DNA of 64,000 nt, taken from Burkholderia thailandensis E264. Lineage in GTDB: Bacteria; Pseudomonadota; Gammaproteobacteria; Burkholderiales; Burkholderiaceae. The stretch spans positions 1,178,001-1,242,000 of the forward strand of contig NC_007650.1 in NCBI RefSeq assembly GCF_000012365.1, in the 5' to 3' direction. Of the stretch, positions 34,806-42,889 are shown piece by piece (position 1 is the first letter of the stretch; every line of letters begins with the position of its first letter). The position numbers and the translations under genes are program-made. The notes beneath the pieces were generated by a model. It made no database searches and had not been told where the DNA came from. It worked only from the letters and a program-made list of their open reading frames with translations.

Positions 34806-35798
34806 ATGAGCGTCAAGGTTATGAACGCGGTGTTCGAGCGCTATCCGGAAGGCGGCGGCGAGATGATTCTCGCGCTGGCACTTGCGGACCATTCGCACGA
34901 CGACGGCACGCACATCTATCCGAGCGTCGACAAGTTGGCTGCGAAGACGCGCCAATCGCCGCGTGCAGTGCAGTACCAGCTTCGCCGGATGCAGCAGTCG
35001 GGCTGGCTAATTCTCGTGAGCGAGTCGAAGGGCGGGCGTGGGAATACGCGCGAATACCGAATCAATTCGGACTGGATAAACGGTGCAGAACTTGCGCCCA
35101 TTTCGTCGGGTTCAAAGGGTGCAAAAAATGCACCCAATGGAAAGGGTGCAAACGACGACGTAAAGGGTGCAACTGGCGACATAAAGGGTGCAAATCACAG
35201 CACTAAAGGGTGCAAAGCTTTTGCACCCGAATCATCAGGAACCGTCATAGAACCATCAGAGAACCATCAACCCGCGCGGCGTGCGCCGCGAGTTGCGTTG
35301 CATGGCGAACTGCGATCAATCGAGCTGCCCGACTGGTTGCCCGTCGACGCGTGGCTCGACTGGTGCGAGCACCGCGAGGCGAAAGCGGCGGAGAAGTCGG
35401 CCCCGTGGACACGCCCGGCGGCGAAGGTGTCGCTGCGCCGCCTCGAGAAGCTGAGAGAGCTTGGGCATGCCCCGGCGGACTGCATCGACGAAGCGGTATT
35501 GCGCGGCTGGACGGGGCTGTTCCCGGTAAAGCCGGACGGCGCGGCGACGACCGGGCAGGACGTTCCTTCCGATTGGCACAAGAGCGCGCAAGGTGTCACT
35601 GACCGCGGTAAGCAACTCGGCATCGAGCAGCGCGAGGGCGAAGTGTTCATGCGTTTCAAGGCGCGCGTCGTCAAGGCGGCCGGCCCAGGCGAGGCGATGG
35701 AGGAAATGCTGCGCGAGGCTGCCCGCTTCGGGAATGAGACCTACGAGCAGTTGTACCGGTACTTCAACGACATCCCGCGCGATCAGGAGGCGACGTGA
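34806..35798 (+). CDS. O-like replication protein with internal origin
   Basis: A 330-aa protein from ATG 34806 (GAGGAG upstream). N-terminal HTH_36 winged helix: EMILALALADHSHDDGTHIYPS, KLAAKTRQSPRAVQYQLRRM. The middle (about 95-140) is a repetitive Gly/Lys/Asn stretch (KGAKN, KGAND, KGATG, KGANH) encoded by DNA iterons. The C-terminal half carries DWLPVDAWLDWCEHREAK, a helicase-loader-contact-like region. This is the layout of lambda O, where the origin lies within the gene. No P-like loader is visible next to it, so DnaB recruitment may use this protein directly. Confidence 0.85.
   Translation: MSVKVMNAVFERYPEGGGEMILALALADHSHDDGTHIYPSVDKLAAKTRQSPRAVQYQLRRMQQSGWLILVSESKGGRGNTREYRINSDWINGAELAPISSGSKGAKNAPNGKGANDDVKGATGDIKGANHSTKGCKAFAPESSGTVIEPSENHQPARRAPRVALHGELRSIELPDWLPVDAWLDWCEHREAKAAEKSAPWTRPAAKVSLRRLEKLRELGHAPADCIDEAVLRGWTGLFPVKPDGAATTGQDVPSDWHKSAQGVTDRGKQLGIEQREGEVFMRFKARVVKAAGPGEAMEEMLREAARFGNETYEQLYRYFNDIPRDQEAT
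35114..35228. repeat. Iterons inside the replication gene (probable phage origin)
   Basis: AAAGGGTGCAA occurs five times in direct orientation, starting at 35114, 35141, 35162, 35183 and 35205, i.e. every 21-27 bp (two helical turns). Two inverted copies flank them (TGCACCC near 35129 and TTTTGCACCC at 35219-35228). A GAACCATCA repeat follows. Helically phased iterons within the O-like gene are the mark of a lambdoid origin. Confidence 0.8.
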
Positions 35799-36346
35799 CG
35801 AAGCGCGCTTCATGGCCGCTCGTTGTTCCCGAGGGTACGGCGATGGTTGGCACGGCACGCGTGCGCGACGACCGAACTATCGGTCGCAGCTTCGCCGAGC
35901 GCGAGCTGGCGCGCCGCACGGGCAATCAACCGAACTCCGAATTCGACGAAATCGCATCCGGCGACCTCGACCGGCCACTCTTCACGCCGGTAATGACGGC
36001 GAAGCGCTCGAAGTACCGCAACACGAAGTGCGAGCACGACGGCATCAAGTTCGACAGTAAGCGCGAGCGCTCGCGATGGTTCGAGCTGATCAAGCAACAA
36101 GACGTCGGGCTGATCAGCGGTCTTCGGCGTCAGGTGGAGTTCGAGCTGATCGCGCGTCAGCGGCGCTCGGACGGCTCGATCGAGCGAGCCGTCAGATACG
36201 TCGCCGACTTCACCTATCGCAATTCGGCTGGTGAGCTTGTGGTCGAGGACGTGAAGTCAGCGGTGACACGGAAGAACAAGGACTACGTCATTAAACGAAA
36301 GCTGATGCTCCGAGAGCGCGGCATCACGATTCAGGAGGTCGAGTGA
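35795..36346 (+). CDS. DUF1064-family nuclease-like protein
   Basis: A 183-aa protein from a GTG overlapping the upstream stop. The DUF1064 pattern is clear: SKYRNTKCEHDGIKFDSKRERSRWFEL, then QVEFELI, RYVADFTYRNSAGELVVEDVKS and YVIKRKLMLRERGITIQEV. The E...D...E-x-K spacing (ADFTY...VVEDVKS) is that of PD-(D/E)XK-like endonucleases; the family is suggested to resolve Holliday junctions in phages. Position in the nin-like region fits. Confidence 0.9.
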   Translation: MTKRASWPLVVPEGTAMVGTARVRDDRTIGRSFAERELARRTGNQPNSEFDEIASGDLDRPLFTPVMTAKRSKYRNTKCEHDGIKFDSKRERSRWFELIKQQDVGLISGLRRQVEFELIARQRRSDGSIERAVRYVADFTYRNSAGELVVEDVKSAVTRKNKDYVIKRKLMLRERGITIQEVE

Positions 36347-36699
36347 AGAAGATGGTGAGCTTGAGCACGGGTAACTGGCTGATCTGCGATTGCTTGAAGC
36401 GGAAGGCCGGCCGCCGCGGGCTGACGATTGAGCAGATCGGATACGAAGCGTCGATGACGACCGATACCGTGAAGGGGCGCATACGAAACCTTCTCGGCAA
36501 GAAGTTCGTTGAACGGATCGAAGGCTCGCGCCCCACGACATACCGCTGCTTGCTCAAGGACCTTCCGGCGCCGACGGAATCGCCACAGGAGCGCATTTTG
36601 AAGCAAGCGGCTGAGCGGAATCGGGAGCGCAGCGCAGCGATCGCGCACGCGGCATTGGCAGTCGACCTGATGATTCGCTCTTGCATGACGGTTGCATGA
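36343..36699 (+). CDS. Phage HTH protein (118 aa), GTG start
   Basis: GTG overlaps the upstream stop. Product: WLICDCLKRKAGRRGLTIEQIGYEASMTTDTVKGRIRNLLGKKF, a winged-helix-like segment, with a wing ERIEGSRPTTYRC and a long C-terminal helix (ERNRERSAAIAHAALAVDLM). Likely DNA-binding; target unknown. Its stop overlaps the next ATG. Confidence 0.7.
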   Translation: MKKMVSLSTGNWLICDCLKRKAGRRGLTIEQIGYEASMTTDTVKGRIRNLLGKKFVERIEGSRPTTYRCLLKDLPAPTESPQERILKQAAERNRERSAAIAHAALAVDLMIRSCMTVA

Positions 36700-37136
36700 G
36701 GCGATCAGCACCATTGAAACGTACGGGCTTCAAACGAAAGCCGCATTCGCCGTTCAGCAGCCTGACGCGAACGGCGACGCTGAAGCGTCAGAAGGCGATC
36801 GTGAAGCGGATCAAGCGGCCGACGGTCGCCGAGGGCTCGAAGTACTTGGCGGCTTGCCGCGGCGAGGAATGCTATCTCCGCGTGCCGGGCGTCTGTTGCT
36901 CGATCGGGTGGCCGCATGAATCGGTCGTCGATTGTCACTCGAACCAGTCGAAGCATGGGAAGGGCGCCGGGACCAAGGCGAAGCACGAGTACACCGTCCC
37001 CGGATGCGGACCTTGCCATTACTGGCTCGACTTTGGCCCGGCGCCACGCGCGGAGAAGGTCGCAACATGGGGCCGGGCATATATGGAATGGGAGCCGATA
37101 CGGGCCCGAAAGATGGGAGAAGCAAATTGCCAGTGA
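36696..37136 (+). CDS. YbcO/DUF1364-like nuclease
   Basis: A 146-aa protein from ATG 36696. N-terminal basic region, then KYLAACRGEECYLRVPGVC, DCHSNQSKHGKGAGTKA and VPGCGPCHYWLD, matching the Cys/His pattern of DUF1364 proteins such as E. coli YbcO, an HNH-like putative nuclease of the nin region. Zinc is expected at the Cys residues. Part of a chain of overlapping genes. Confidence 0.85.
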   Translation: MRRSAPLKRTGFKRKPHSPFSSLTRTATLKRQKAIVKRIKRPTVAEGSKYLAACRGEECYLRVPGVCCSIGWPHESVVDCHSNQSKHGKGAGTKAKHEYTVPGCGPCHYWLDFGPAPRAEKVATWGRAYMEWEPIRARKMGEANCQ

Positions 37137-37471
37137 GGATGTGGGTTGAGATTCCGGACGGCTCGTATAGCGTGCCGAGACATCGCGGACGTGGCGGAAT
37201 TATCGTCTGTGAGCGGAAGCGTGAGATCGACGCGACAGTATTTTGGATCGCTCGTATCGCAACCGTTAAGCGCCAGTTGGTCGCGGCCGTCGAGGTGGAT
37301 GCGTTTATTCCCGAAATGCACCGATCGCGCATCCCGGAGTGCGATGGCCGTTGGGTGGAGCCGGGCGTTTTCCGGACGAAGGCATACGTGCATCGCAATC
37401 GGCATTCGCGCGTGCTCGGCGCATTCATCGAGAGCGGAGATAGCGCATGGGACGTGCGGGGGATGTCTTGA
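37133..37471 (+). CDS. Phage hypothetical protein (about 112 aa)
   Basis: The frame can begin at GTG 37133, overlapping the previous stop, or at ATG 37139. Product: WVEIPDGSYSVPRHRGRGGIIVC, FWIARIATVKRQLVAAVEVDAF, then HRSRIPECDGRWVEPGVFRTKAYVHRN. No recognised domain. Real by overlap structure and composition. Confidence 0.6.
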   Translation: MRMWVEIPDGSYSVPRHRGRGGIIVCERKREIDATVFWIARIATVKRQLVAAVEVDAFIPEMHRSRIPECDGRWVEPGVFRTKAYVHRNRHSRVLGAFIESGDSAWDVRGMS

Positions 37472-37707
37472 GCGCCTATCTCTACTTCGACTTGGGTGAG
37501 ATTGCGGAGCCCGTGGCAAAGATGGCGTTGCGTCGCAATGAAGCAAGCACGGGTCGCCGCGTCATCGCGTTTCCGGGCTGCCCGCTCGAAGGCGTCGAAC
37601 TCAAGGGCGGCCAAATCGAGATGCGGTTTCCACGCAGCGAGGAGATACGCACTGTCCTGATTAACTGGCTGATGTACTGGGGAATCCCGTTTCGAGTCCT
37701 GCCATGA
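37468..37707 (+). CDS. Phage hypothetical protein (79 aa), TTG start
   Basis: The TTG at 37468 overlaps the upstream stop (TTGA) with GGGGGA before it. Product: SAYLYFDLGEIAEPVAKMALRRN, GCPLEGVELKGGQIEMRFPR, ending MYWGIPFRVLP. A longer start at ATG 37447 is possible. Function unknown. Confidence 0.6.
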   Translation: MSAYLYFDLGEIAEPVAKMALRRNEASTGRRVIAFPGCPLEGVELKGGQIEMRFPRSEEIRTVLINWLMYWGIPFRVLP

Positions 37708-38147
37708 ACGAGCAAAACGAACCGACGATCGACGAGAGCAACCAGATAGAGGAACTGCTCGACGAGTGGTACGACTGGCAATCGGGATACACACCGAACC
37801 TCGGACATGGAAGGGTCGCCGCCACGTGCCGAGGCTTCGCCGAAGACGACCGGACCGAAACGGCGGAGGAACGAGCAGAGAAGGCCGATCGGAAGGCGGC
37901 AAAGCGGCGCGCGGAACTGGTTGACGTCTGCGTCGATGCATTGGCATGGCAGGAGCGCGCAGCGATTCAGCAGCACATGAAGGCGAAGCGCGTTAGCGAG
38001 ATGAACCGGGAATGCGGTGCGCGCGTCTGGCTCAATCCTCGCCGGTCCGCTTTGCTGGACGCGCATGCGACGTATCAGCAGGCGAAGCGGTCGATTCTTG
38101 GGCCGCTGAAACGTCGCGGCCTGCTGAAGTGTCCCGAATTACTGTAG
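37704..38147 (+). CDS. Last early gene; positional candidate for a late antiterminator (Q role)
   Basis: A 147-aa protein starting with an acidic region (IEELLDEWYDWQSGYTPNLGHG), then a highly charged helix (EERAEKADRKAAKRRAELVD) and a basic C-terminus (YQQAKRSILGPLKRRGLLK). I recognise no Q family. It lies last in the early operon, two genes before the strong promoter-terminator pair at 38767-38859, which is where Q sits in lambdoid phages. The role is inferred from position only. Confidence 0.55.
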   Translation: MNEQNEPTIDESNQIEELLDEWYDWQSGYTPNLGHGRVAATCRGFAEDDRTETAEERAEKADRKAAKRRAELVDVCVDALAWQERAAIQQHMKAKRVSEMNRECGARVWLNPRRSALLDAHATYQQAKRSILGPLKRRGLLKCPELL

Positions 38148-38189
38148 CTACAAATATCCCTTGCATTGAACATTTATCGTAGCTACAAT
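38143..38189 (+). promoter_or_regulatory. Promoter and dyad operators of the brnTA pair
   Basis: TTGCAT (38161-38166) and TACAAT (38184-38189) are 17 bp apart. Two GTAGCTAC palindromes (38144-38151 and 38179-38186), 35 bp apart, flank and overlap the promoter and are good candidates for BrnA-mediated autorepression. Transcription would begin close to the brnT ATG. Confidence 0.7.
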
Positions 38190-38196
38190 AATTTGC

Positions 38197-38466
38197 ATGG
38201 ACATCACCTTTGACCCGACCAAGAACGAAACGAACATTGCCAAGCATGGAGTGTCGTTGGCGCTTGCAGCGCAACTCGACTGGTCGGACGTGTTGTCCTA
38301 CGTGGACGACCGACGCGACTACAGTGAAGTGCGCGAAGTCGGGTTCGGTGTGATCGGCGATCGCCTCTATTGCGTGGTGTTCACGCAGCGCGGCGACTCG
38401 ATGCACATCATCAGCATGCGTAAGGCGAACAAGCGGGAGGTCAAGAGCTATGTCGAGCAAGCGTAA
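38197..38466 (+). CDS. brnT: BrnT-family toxin
   Basis: An 89-aa RelE-fold ribonuclease toxin: ITFDPTKNETNIAKHGVSLALA, SYVDDRRDYSEVREVGFGVIGDRLYCVVFTQRGD and HIISMRKANKREVKSYVEQ are the family's conserved blocks. BrnT cleaves RNA and is bound by BrnA. No ribosome site precedes the ATG, which sits at the predicted transcription start, so the message may be leaderless. The 3' end overlaps brnA by 17 bp. Confidence 0.92.
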   Translation: MDITFDPTKNETNIAKHGVSLALAAQLDWSDVLSYVDDRRDYSEVREVGFGVIGDRLYCVVFTQRGDSMHIISMRKANKREVKSYVEQA

Positions 38467-38734
38467 GATCGTCATGCCGACGGACGAGGAAGACGCGGCA
38501 ATCAACCGCGGCATCGCGGCCGATCCCGACACGTTCGAAGTGCCGGCGGAAGACTTCGCGAAGATGACGCGGCGAGGCAAGCGTGGTCGTCCGCCGCTCG
38601 AAGCGCCCAAGGTGCAATTGACGGTGCGCTACGACGTCGACATCGTGGACGCCTTCAAGGCAACAGGCGAAGGTTGGCAGACGCGTATGAATGATGCGTT
38701 GCGCGAGTGGCTGAAGGAGCACCAGCCTGCGTGA
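38450..38734 (+). CDS. brnA: BrnA-family antitoxin
   Basis: A 94-aa antitoxin overlapping brnT by 17 bp. The N-terminal toxin-binding part is DEEDAAINRGIAADPDTFEVP; the C-terminal ribbon-helix-helix reads KVQLTVRYDVDIVDAFKATGEGWQTRMNDALREWL, typical of BrnA. It should neutralise BrnT and repress the operon through the GTAGCTAC dyads. The toxin-first order is normal for brnTA. Confidence 0.92.
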   Translation: MSSKRKIVMPTDEEDAAINRGIAADPDTFEVPAEDFAKMTRRGKRGRPPLEAPKVQLTVRYDVDIVDAFKATGEGWQTRMNDALREWLKEHQPA

Positions 38735-38766
38735 TTGCCGACGATGATGTCGTTTAAAAAAAGGGG

Positions 38767-38795
38767 TTGTAAACCGCGCCACGTTTCGCTATATT
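38767..38795 (+). promoter_or_regulatory. Late promoter (pR'-like)
   Basis: TTGTAA (38767-38772) and TATATT (38790-38795) with a 17-bp spacer; start near 38802. It is followed within 30 bp by a hairpin terminator and then by all the late genes, the arrangement of lambda pR'-tR'. Confidence 0.75.
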
Positions 38796-38826
38796 GACGA
38801 TGTCGGGCGCGAGGTGCGCCCAAACG

Positions 38827-38859
38827 AAGCCCGCTAGGCGAAAGCCTTGCGGGCTTTTT
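38827..38859 (+). terminator. Terminator just downstream of the late promoter (tR'-like)
   Basis: AAGCCCGC (38827-38834) pairs with GCGGGCTT (38849-38856); inside, AGGC/GCCT closes a GAAA tetraloop, and five Ts follow. A second hairpin (GGGCGC/GCGCCC, 38805-38821) lies between promoter and terminator. Read-through needs an antiterminator. Confidence 0.85.
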
Positions 38860-38871
38860 GCATTGGTGGCC

Positions 38872-39273
38872 ATGAATCGAAAGTTGACGACGCTCAAGCC
38901 TCGTGTGCGGCAGATGGTGGCTGCGCGAGTGTCAATGAGTGAGTCGGGTTCTTGGCGAGCCGGGAAGTCGAGCAGCACGGCGCGCGGCTACGGGTACGAA
39001 TGGCAGCAATTGCGCGCGGCTCACCTCGCAGTGCGTCCGCATTGCGTGTACTGCTTGCGCGCGCTAGGGATGGCGGGATGGTTGCCGGCCGACGTGGTGT
39101 TGGAATGCGCTGCGCGTGGGATCGTCGAGCCGATTGGAACGATTTGCGATCACATCATTCCACATCGCGGAGACAGGCGACTGCTTCTCGATCCAGCGAA
39201 CATTCAGACGCTGTGCAAGCCGCATCACGACAGCGCGAAGCAGCGCGAGGAGCGAGGCGACGGCCGACGATGA
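38872..39273 (+). CDS. HNH endonuclease
   Basis: A 133-aa protein from ATG 38872. HNH domain: HCVYCLRALG, then TICDHIIPHRGDRRLLLDPANIQTLCKPHHDSAK, with the CxxC...C...CxxxH zinc cluster. An HNH nuclease directly upstream of the terminase is standard in HK97-type phages, where it cooperates with terminase in cos cleavage and packaging. The cos site is expected nearby. Confidence 0.92.
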   Translation: MNRKLTTLKPRVRQMVAARVSMSESGSWRAGKSSSTARGYGYEWQQLRAAHLAVRPHCVYCLRALGMAGWLPADVVLECAARGIVEPIGTICDHIIPHRGDRRLLLDPANIQTLCKPHHDSAKQREERGDGRR

Positions 39274-39364
39274 AGCCGGGGGTGTGAAAAGTCTGGTGGT
39301 CGCTTCGGCCTAGACCGCACGTTCCCTCACGCGCAGAAAATTTCCCCTTTTCAGGATTTTGTTA

Positions 39365-39844
39365 ATGGCTTTAACAGCGAAAAAGCGGAAGTTCGCCGAT
39401 GCTGTTTTAGCCGGTAAGTCCAATAAGGACGCGGCTATCGCGGCAGGCTACAGCCCAGCGACAGCTTCGGCGGCCGGGTCGCGCCTTGTTAAAGACAAGG
39501 ACGTGGCCCTGTATCTCGCCGCGAATCGGGTGCAGGCGGAATCTAAGTCCACCGAACGCACACAGCAGGCGTCGTCGCCGCAGAAGCCGTCCGGGTTCGA
39601 CCTGAACGCGATGACGAACTTCACTGACCCGAAGGCGTTCTTGATCGCGGCGATGAACGATGCCCGGACGGAGCCGAAGCTACGGATCGATGCGGCAAAG
39701 GCGCTGATGCCGTTCGTTCACAAGAAGCTTGGCGAGGGCGGCAAGAAGGAACAGAGCGCCGAGGCGGCAAAAAAAGTCGCGAGCCGGTTTGCTCCATCGG
39801 CGCCGCCGCGCCTGGTCGCTAACGGTGGCAGGAAGGTTGACTGA
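39365..39844 (+). CDS. Terminase small subunit
   Basis: A 159-aa protein from ATG 39365. The N-terminal HTH is typical: LTAKKRKFADAVLAGKSNKDAAIAAGYSPATASAAGSRLVKD. C-terminal part FLIAAMNDARTEPKLRIDAAKALMPFVHKKLG contacts the large subunit in relatives. The stop overlaps the terL start (TGATG). Confidence 0.93.
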   Translation: MALTAKKRKFADAVLAGKSNKDAAIAAGYSPATASAAGSRLVKDKDVALYLAANRVQAESKSTERTQQASSPQKPSGFDLNAMTNFTDPKAFLIAAMNDARTEPKLRIDAAKALMPFVHKKLGEGGKKEQSAEAAKKVASRFAPSAPPRLVANGGRKVD

Positions 39845-41586
39845 TGGAATGGACTACGGCATGCCCTGATTGGGAAACGCGGCTGATCGAGCGCCGATCA
39901 ATCATTCCACCGCCAATCTTCCGTGATCCGGCCGAGCATGCTCTGGCGATCTTCAAGCAACTGAAGGTGGTGGATCTCCCGAAGGTATGGGACGCTGAGA
40001 TCGAGGAATGGCGGCCGCCCACGTTTGGCGAATGCTCCGAAGAGTGGGTCTTCGACTTCGTGCGCGCCATCTTCGGCGGTTGCGATCCCGAGACAGGTAA
40101 GCAGCTGATCCGTGAGTATGGGCTGCTGATCTCGAAAAAGAACACGAAATCGACTATCGCCGCCGGCATCATGCTGACGGCGCTCATTCTGTGCTGGCGC
40201 GAGGAAGAAGAACATCTGATCTTGGCACCGACAAAGGAGGTCGCAGATAACAGCTTTAAGCCGGCAGCGGGGATGATTCGGACTGACGAAGAGCTGTCCG
40301 CGTTGTTCCACATCCAAGATCACATTCGCACGATCACGCACCGCGTGAACCGAAATAGCCTGAAGGTCGTCGCTGCCGACACGGACACCGTTTCCGGTAA
40401 GAAGTCAGGCCGTATTCTGGTCGACGAGCTTTGGCTGTTTGGCAAGCGCGCGAACGCTGCGGCAATGTTTCTCGAAGCGCTGGGCGGTCAGGTGTCGCGA
40501 GACGAGGGTTGGGTCATTTTCCTGACCACTCAGTCCGACGACCCGCCGGCCGGTGTGTTCCGACAGAAGTTGAATTACTGGCGTGACGTGCGGGACGGGA
40601 AGATCAACGACCCGAAGACGCTAGGCATCCTGTACGAGTTTCCTGCGGCGATGGTGATGGCGAAAGCCTACATGCGGCCGGAGAACTTCTACATCACGAA
40701 CCCGAATCTCGGGCGGTCCGTCAGTGCTGAATGGCTGCAGGACCAACTGCGACTGTATGAGGGGGAGCGCGATGGCACCTTCCAGAAGTTCCTCGCGAAG
40801 CACCTGAATATCGAAATCGGCATAAACCTCCGGACTGATCGGTGGGCCGGCGCCGATTTCTGGATAAGCGCCGGACTTCCGGAGCGTGTGGAGCTGTTCG
40901 ACCTACTAGAACAATGCGAGGTGATCGCAGCCGGAATCGACGGTGGCGGGCTTGATGACTTGCTCGGGCTGGGGGCCGTCGGGCGCATGTGCGGATCGCG
41001 AAACTGGCTCGCGTGGGCGCACGCTTGGGCGCATCCGTCTGTACTGGAACGCCGGAAAGAGATTGCTCCGGCACTTCACGATTTTGAGAAGGCGGGTGAT
41101 TTGACGATCGTCTCCCGGATCGGTGATGACGTTGTGCAGGCTGCCGAGTATGTCGCGCGTATCGAGCGCGCGGGGCTTCTGTACAAAGCCGGTGTCGACC
41201 CGGCTGGCATCGGCGCCGTTCTCGATGCGCTGGCGGCTGCAAAGGTGCCGGAAGACAAAGTGATCGGCATTTCGCAGGGCTGGAAGCTCTCCGGGGCTAT
41301 CAAAACGACGGAACGGCGCATCGCGGCGGCATCGGGACAGCGAATCGATGGCGATGAATCCCCGGATGGCGCGCTATATCACGGCGGCCAGCCTCTGTTG
41401 ACGTGGGCCGTCGGAAACGCGCGTGTCGTGCCGGTCGGTAACGCCGTGAATATCACCAAGCAGGTGAGCGGGACGGCCAAGATCGACCCGCTGATGGCAC
41501 TGTTTAATGCGGTTTCGCTTATGGGGCTCAATCCGCCAGCGCAAGGCCAATCGGTCTACGAAACGCGCGGCATTCGTTTTCTCTGA
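39844..41586 (+). CDS. Terminase large subunit
   Basis: A 580-aa packaging motor (Terminase_1 type). The ATPase region carries a Walker-A-like LLISKKNTKSTIAAG at about residues 94-108, motif HLILAPTKEVADNSF and Walker B GRILVDELWLFG near 189-200. The nuclease domain has AAGIDGGGLDDLLGLGAVG and a KVSGTAKIDPLMALFNAV ending. Length normal, no frameshift. It cuts and packages the concatemer with the small subunit and the HNH protein. Confidence 0.96.
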   Translation: MEWTTACPDWETRLIERRSIIPPPIFRDPAEHALAIFKQLKVVDLPKVWDAEIEEWRPPTFGECSEEWVFDFVRAIFGGCDPETGKQLIREYGLLISKKNTKSTIAAGIMLTALILCWREEEEHLILAPTKEVADNSFKPAAGMIRTDEELSALFHIQDHIRTITHRVNRNSLKVVAADTDTVSGKKSGRILVDELWLFGKRANAAAMFLEALGGQVSRDEGWVIFLTTQSDDPPAGVFRQKLNYWRDVRDGKINDPKTLGILYEFPAAMVMAKAYMRPENFYITNPNLGRSVSAEWLQDQLRLYEGERDGTFQKFLAKHLNIEIGINLRTDRWAGADFWISAGLPERVELFDLLEQCEVIAAGIDGGGLDDLLGLGAVGRMCGSRNWLAWAHAWAHPSVLERRKEIAPALHDFEKAGDLTIVSRIGDDVVQAAEYVARIERAGLLYKAGVDPAGIGAVLDALAAAKVPEDKVIGISQGWKLSGAIKTTERRIAAASGQRIDGDESPDGALYHGGQPLLTWAVGNARVVPVGNAVNITKQVSGTAKIDPLMALFNAVSLMGLNPPAQGQSVYETRGIRFL

Positions 41587-41593
41587 GGTGGGA

Positions 41594-42889
41594 ATGGGTT
41601 GGTTCGATTTCATCCGGCGTGGTAAGCAGCCGGAGGCCGACGCTCGCCCGCACGTCGAGCCGTCGTTTCAGGTGGCAGCACCCGCTACGTCGCCACCCGG
41701 CGAATCGTTCAGCGGGCTCGACGATCCGCGATTGAAGGAGTACATCCGGCGCGGCGAGCTGGACGGCGGAGCGGGGCGCGAGACTCGCGCGCTACGAAAC
41801 ATGGCTGTCCTTCGCTGTGTCACCTTGATCTCCGGGACGATAGGCATGTTGCCGATGAATCTGATCAACAGCGACGACAGCAAGAGGGTACAAGCCGACG
41901 ATCCCGCGCATCGGTTGCTGAAGTACCGGCCGAACGATTGGCAGACGCCGATGGAATTCAAGAGCTTGATGCAGTTGCGCGCGTTGCTTGATGGTCAGTC
42001 GATGGCGCGAATCGTTTGGACTGGCAACCGACCTATTCGGCTCATTCCAATGGATCGGGGATCTGCCAAGGGGCGTCTCACGGCATCGTGGCAGATGGTC
42101 TACGACTACACCACGCCGGCCGGCGATAAGGTCGAACTGCCGGCGCGTGAGGTGTTTCATCTGCGCGACCTATCTCTCGACGGAATCAATGGTATTTCGA
42201 GGGTCAGGCTATCCCGTGATGCTCTGGAACTGGCTGAACAGGCTGAGCGGGCCGCGTCGCGCACGTTCACAACCGGCGTGATGGCGGGTGGAGCGATCGA
42301 GGTGCCGAAGGAACTCTCGGACAACGCCTACGGCCGCATGAAGTCGTCGATTCGTGAGAACCACAGCGGATCGGAGAACGCAGGCAGTTGGATGCTGCTG
42401 GAGGAAGGGGCGACGGCGAAGCAGTTCTCGAACACGGCGGAGTCAGCGCAGCAGATCGAGAACCGCAATCATCAAATTGAGGAAGTGGCGCGTATGTACG
42501 GCGTGCCGCGGCCGCTGTTGATGATGGATGACACAAGTTGGGGGAGCGGTATCGAGCAGCTTGCGATCTTCTTCATCCAGTACGGACTATCGCACTGGTT
42601 CGTATCGTGGGAGCAGGCTGCAGCGCGCGCTTTTCTGCCCGAAAAGATGCTTGGTCAGCGGCAGTTCAAATTCAACGAAGGCGCATTGCTGCGGGGCACG
42701 CTGAACGATCAAGCGGCCTTCTTCTCGAAGGCACTCGGGGCCGGCGGGCAATCGCCGTGGATGAAGCAAAACGAAGTCCGCGAGACGCTCGATTTGCCCC
42801 GCGTCGACGACCCGGTTGCAGATCAGCTCCGGAATCCTATGACACAGAAACCGAAAGGAAGCGGCGATGAGCCTCCTGCAACTACCTGA
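41594..42889 (+). CDS. HK97-type portal protein
   Basis: A 431-aa protein from ATG 41594 (GAGGTGGGA upstream). Portal features: RNMAVLRCVTLISGTIGMLP, LLKYRPNDWQTPMEFKSLM, the FHLRDLSLDG segment, and ENRNHQIEEVARMYGVPRPLL. It forms the dodecameric DNA gateway. The 3' end overlaps the protease gene by 23 bp. Confidence 0.95.
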   Translation: MGWFDFIRRGKQPEADARPHVEPSFQVAAPATSPPGESFSGLDDPRLKEYIRRGELDGGAGRETRALRNMAVLRCVTLISGTIGMLPMNLINSDDSKRVQADDPAHRLLKYRPNDWQTPMEFKSLMQLRALLDGQSMARIVWTGNRPIRLIPMDRGSAKGRLTASWQMVYDYTTPAGDKVELPAREVFHLRDLSLDGINGISRVRLSRDALELAEQAERAASRTFTTGVMAGGAIEVPKELSDNAYGRMKSSIRENHSGSENAGSWMLLEEGATAKQFSNTAESAQQIENRNHQIEEVARMYGVPRPLLMMDDTSWGSGIEQLAIFFIQYGLSHWFVSWEQAAARAFLPEKMLGQRQFKFNEGALLRGTLNDQAAFFSKALGAGGQSPWMKQNEVRETLDLPRVDDPVADQLRNPMTQKPKGSGDEPPATT

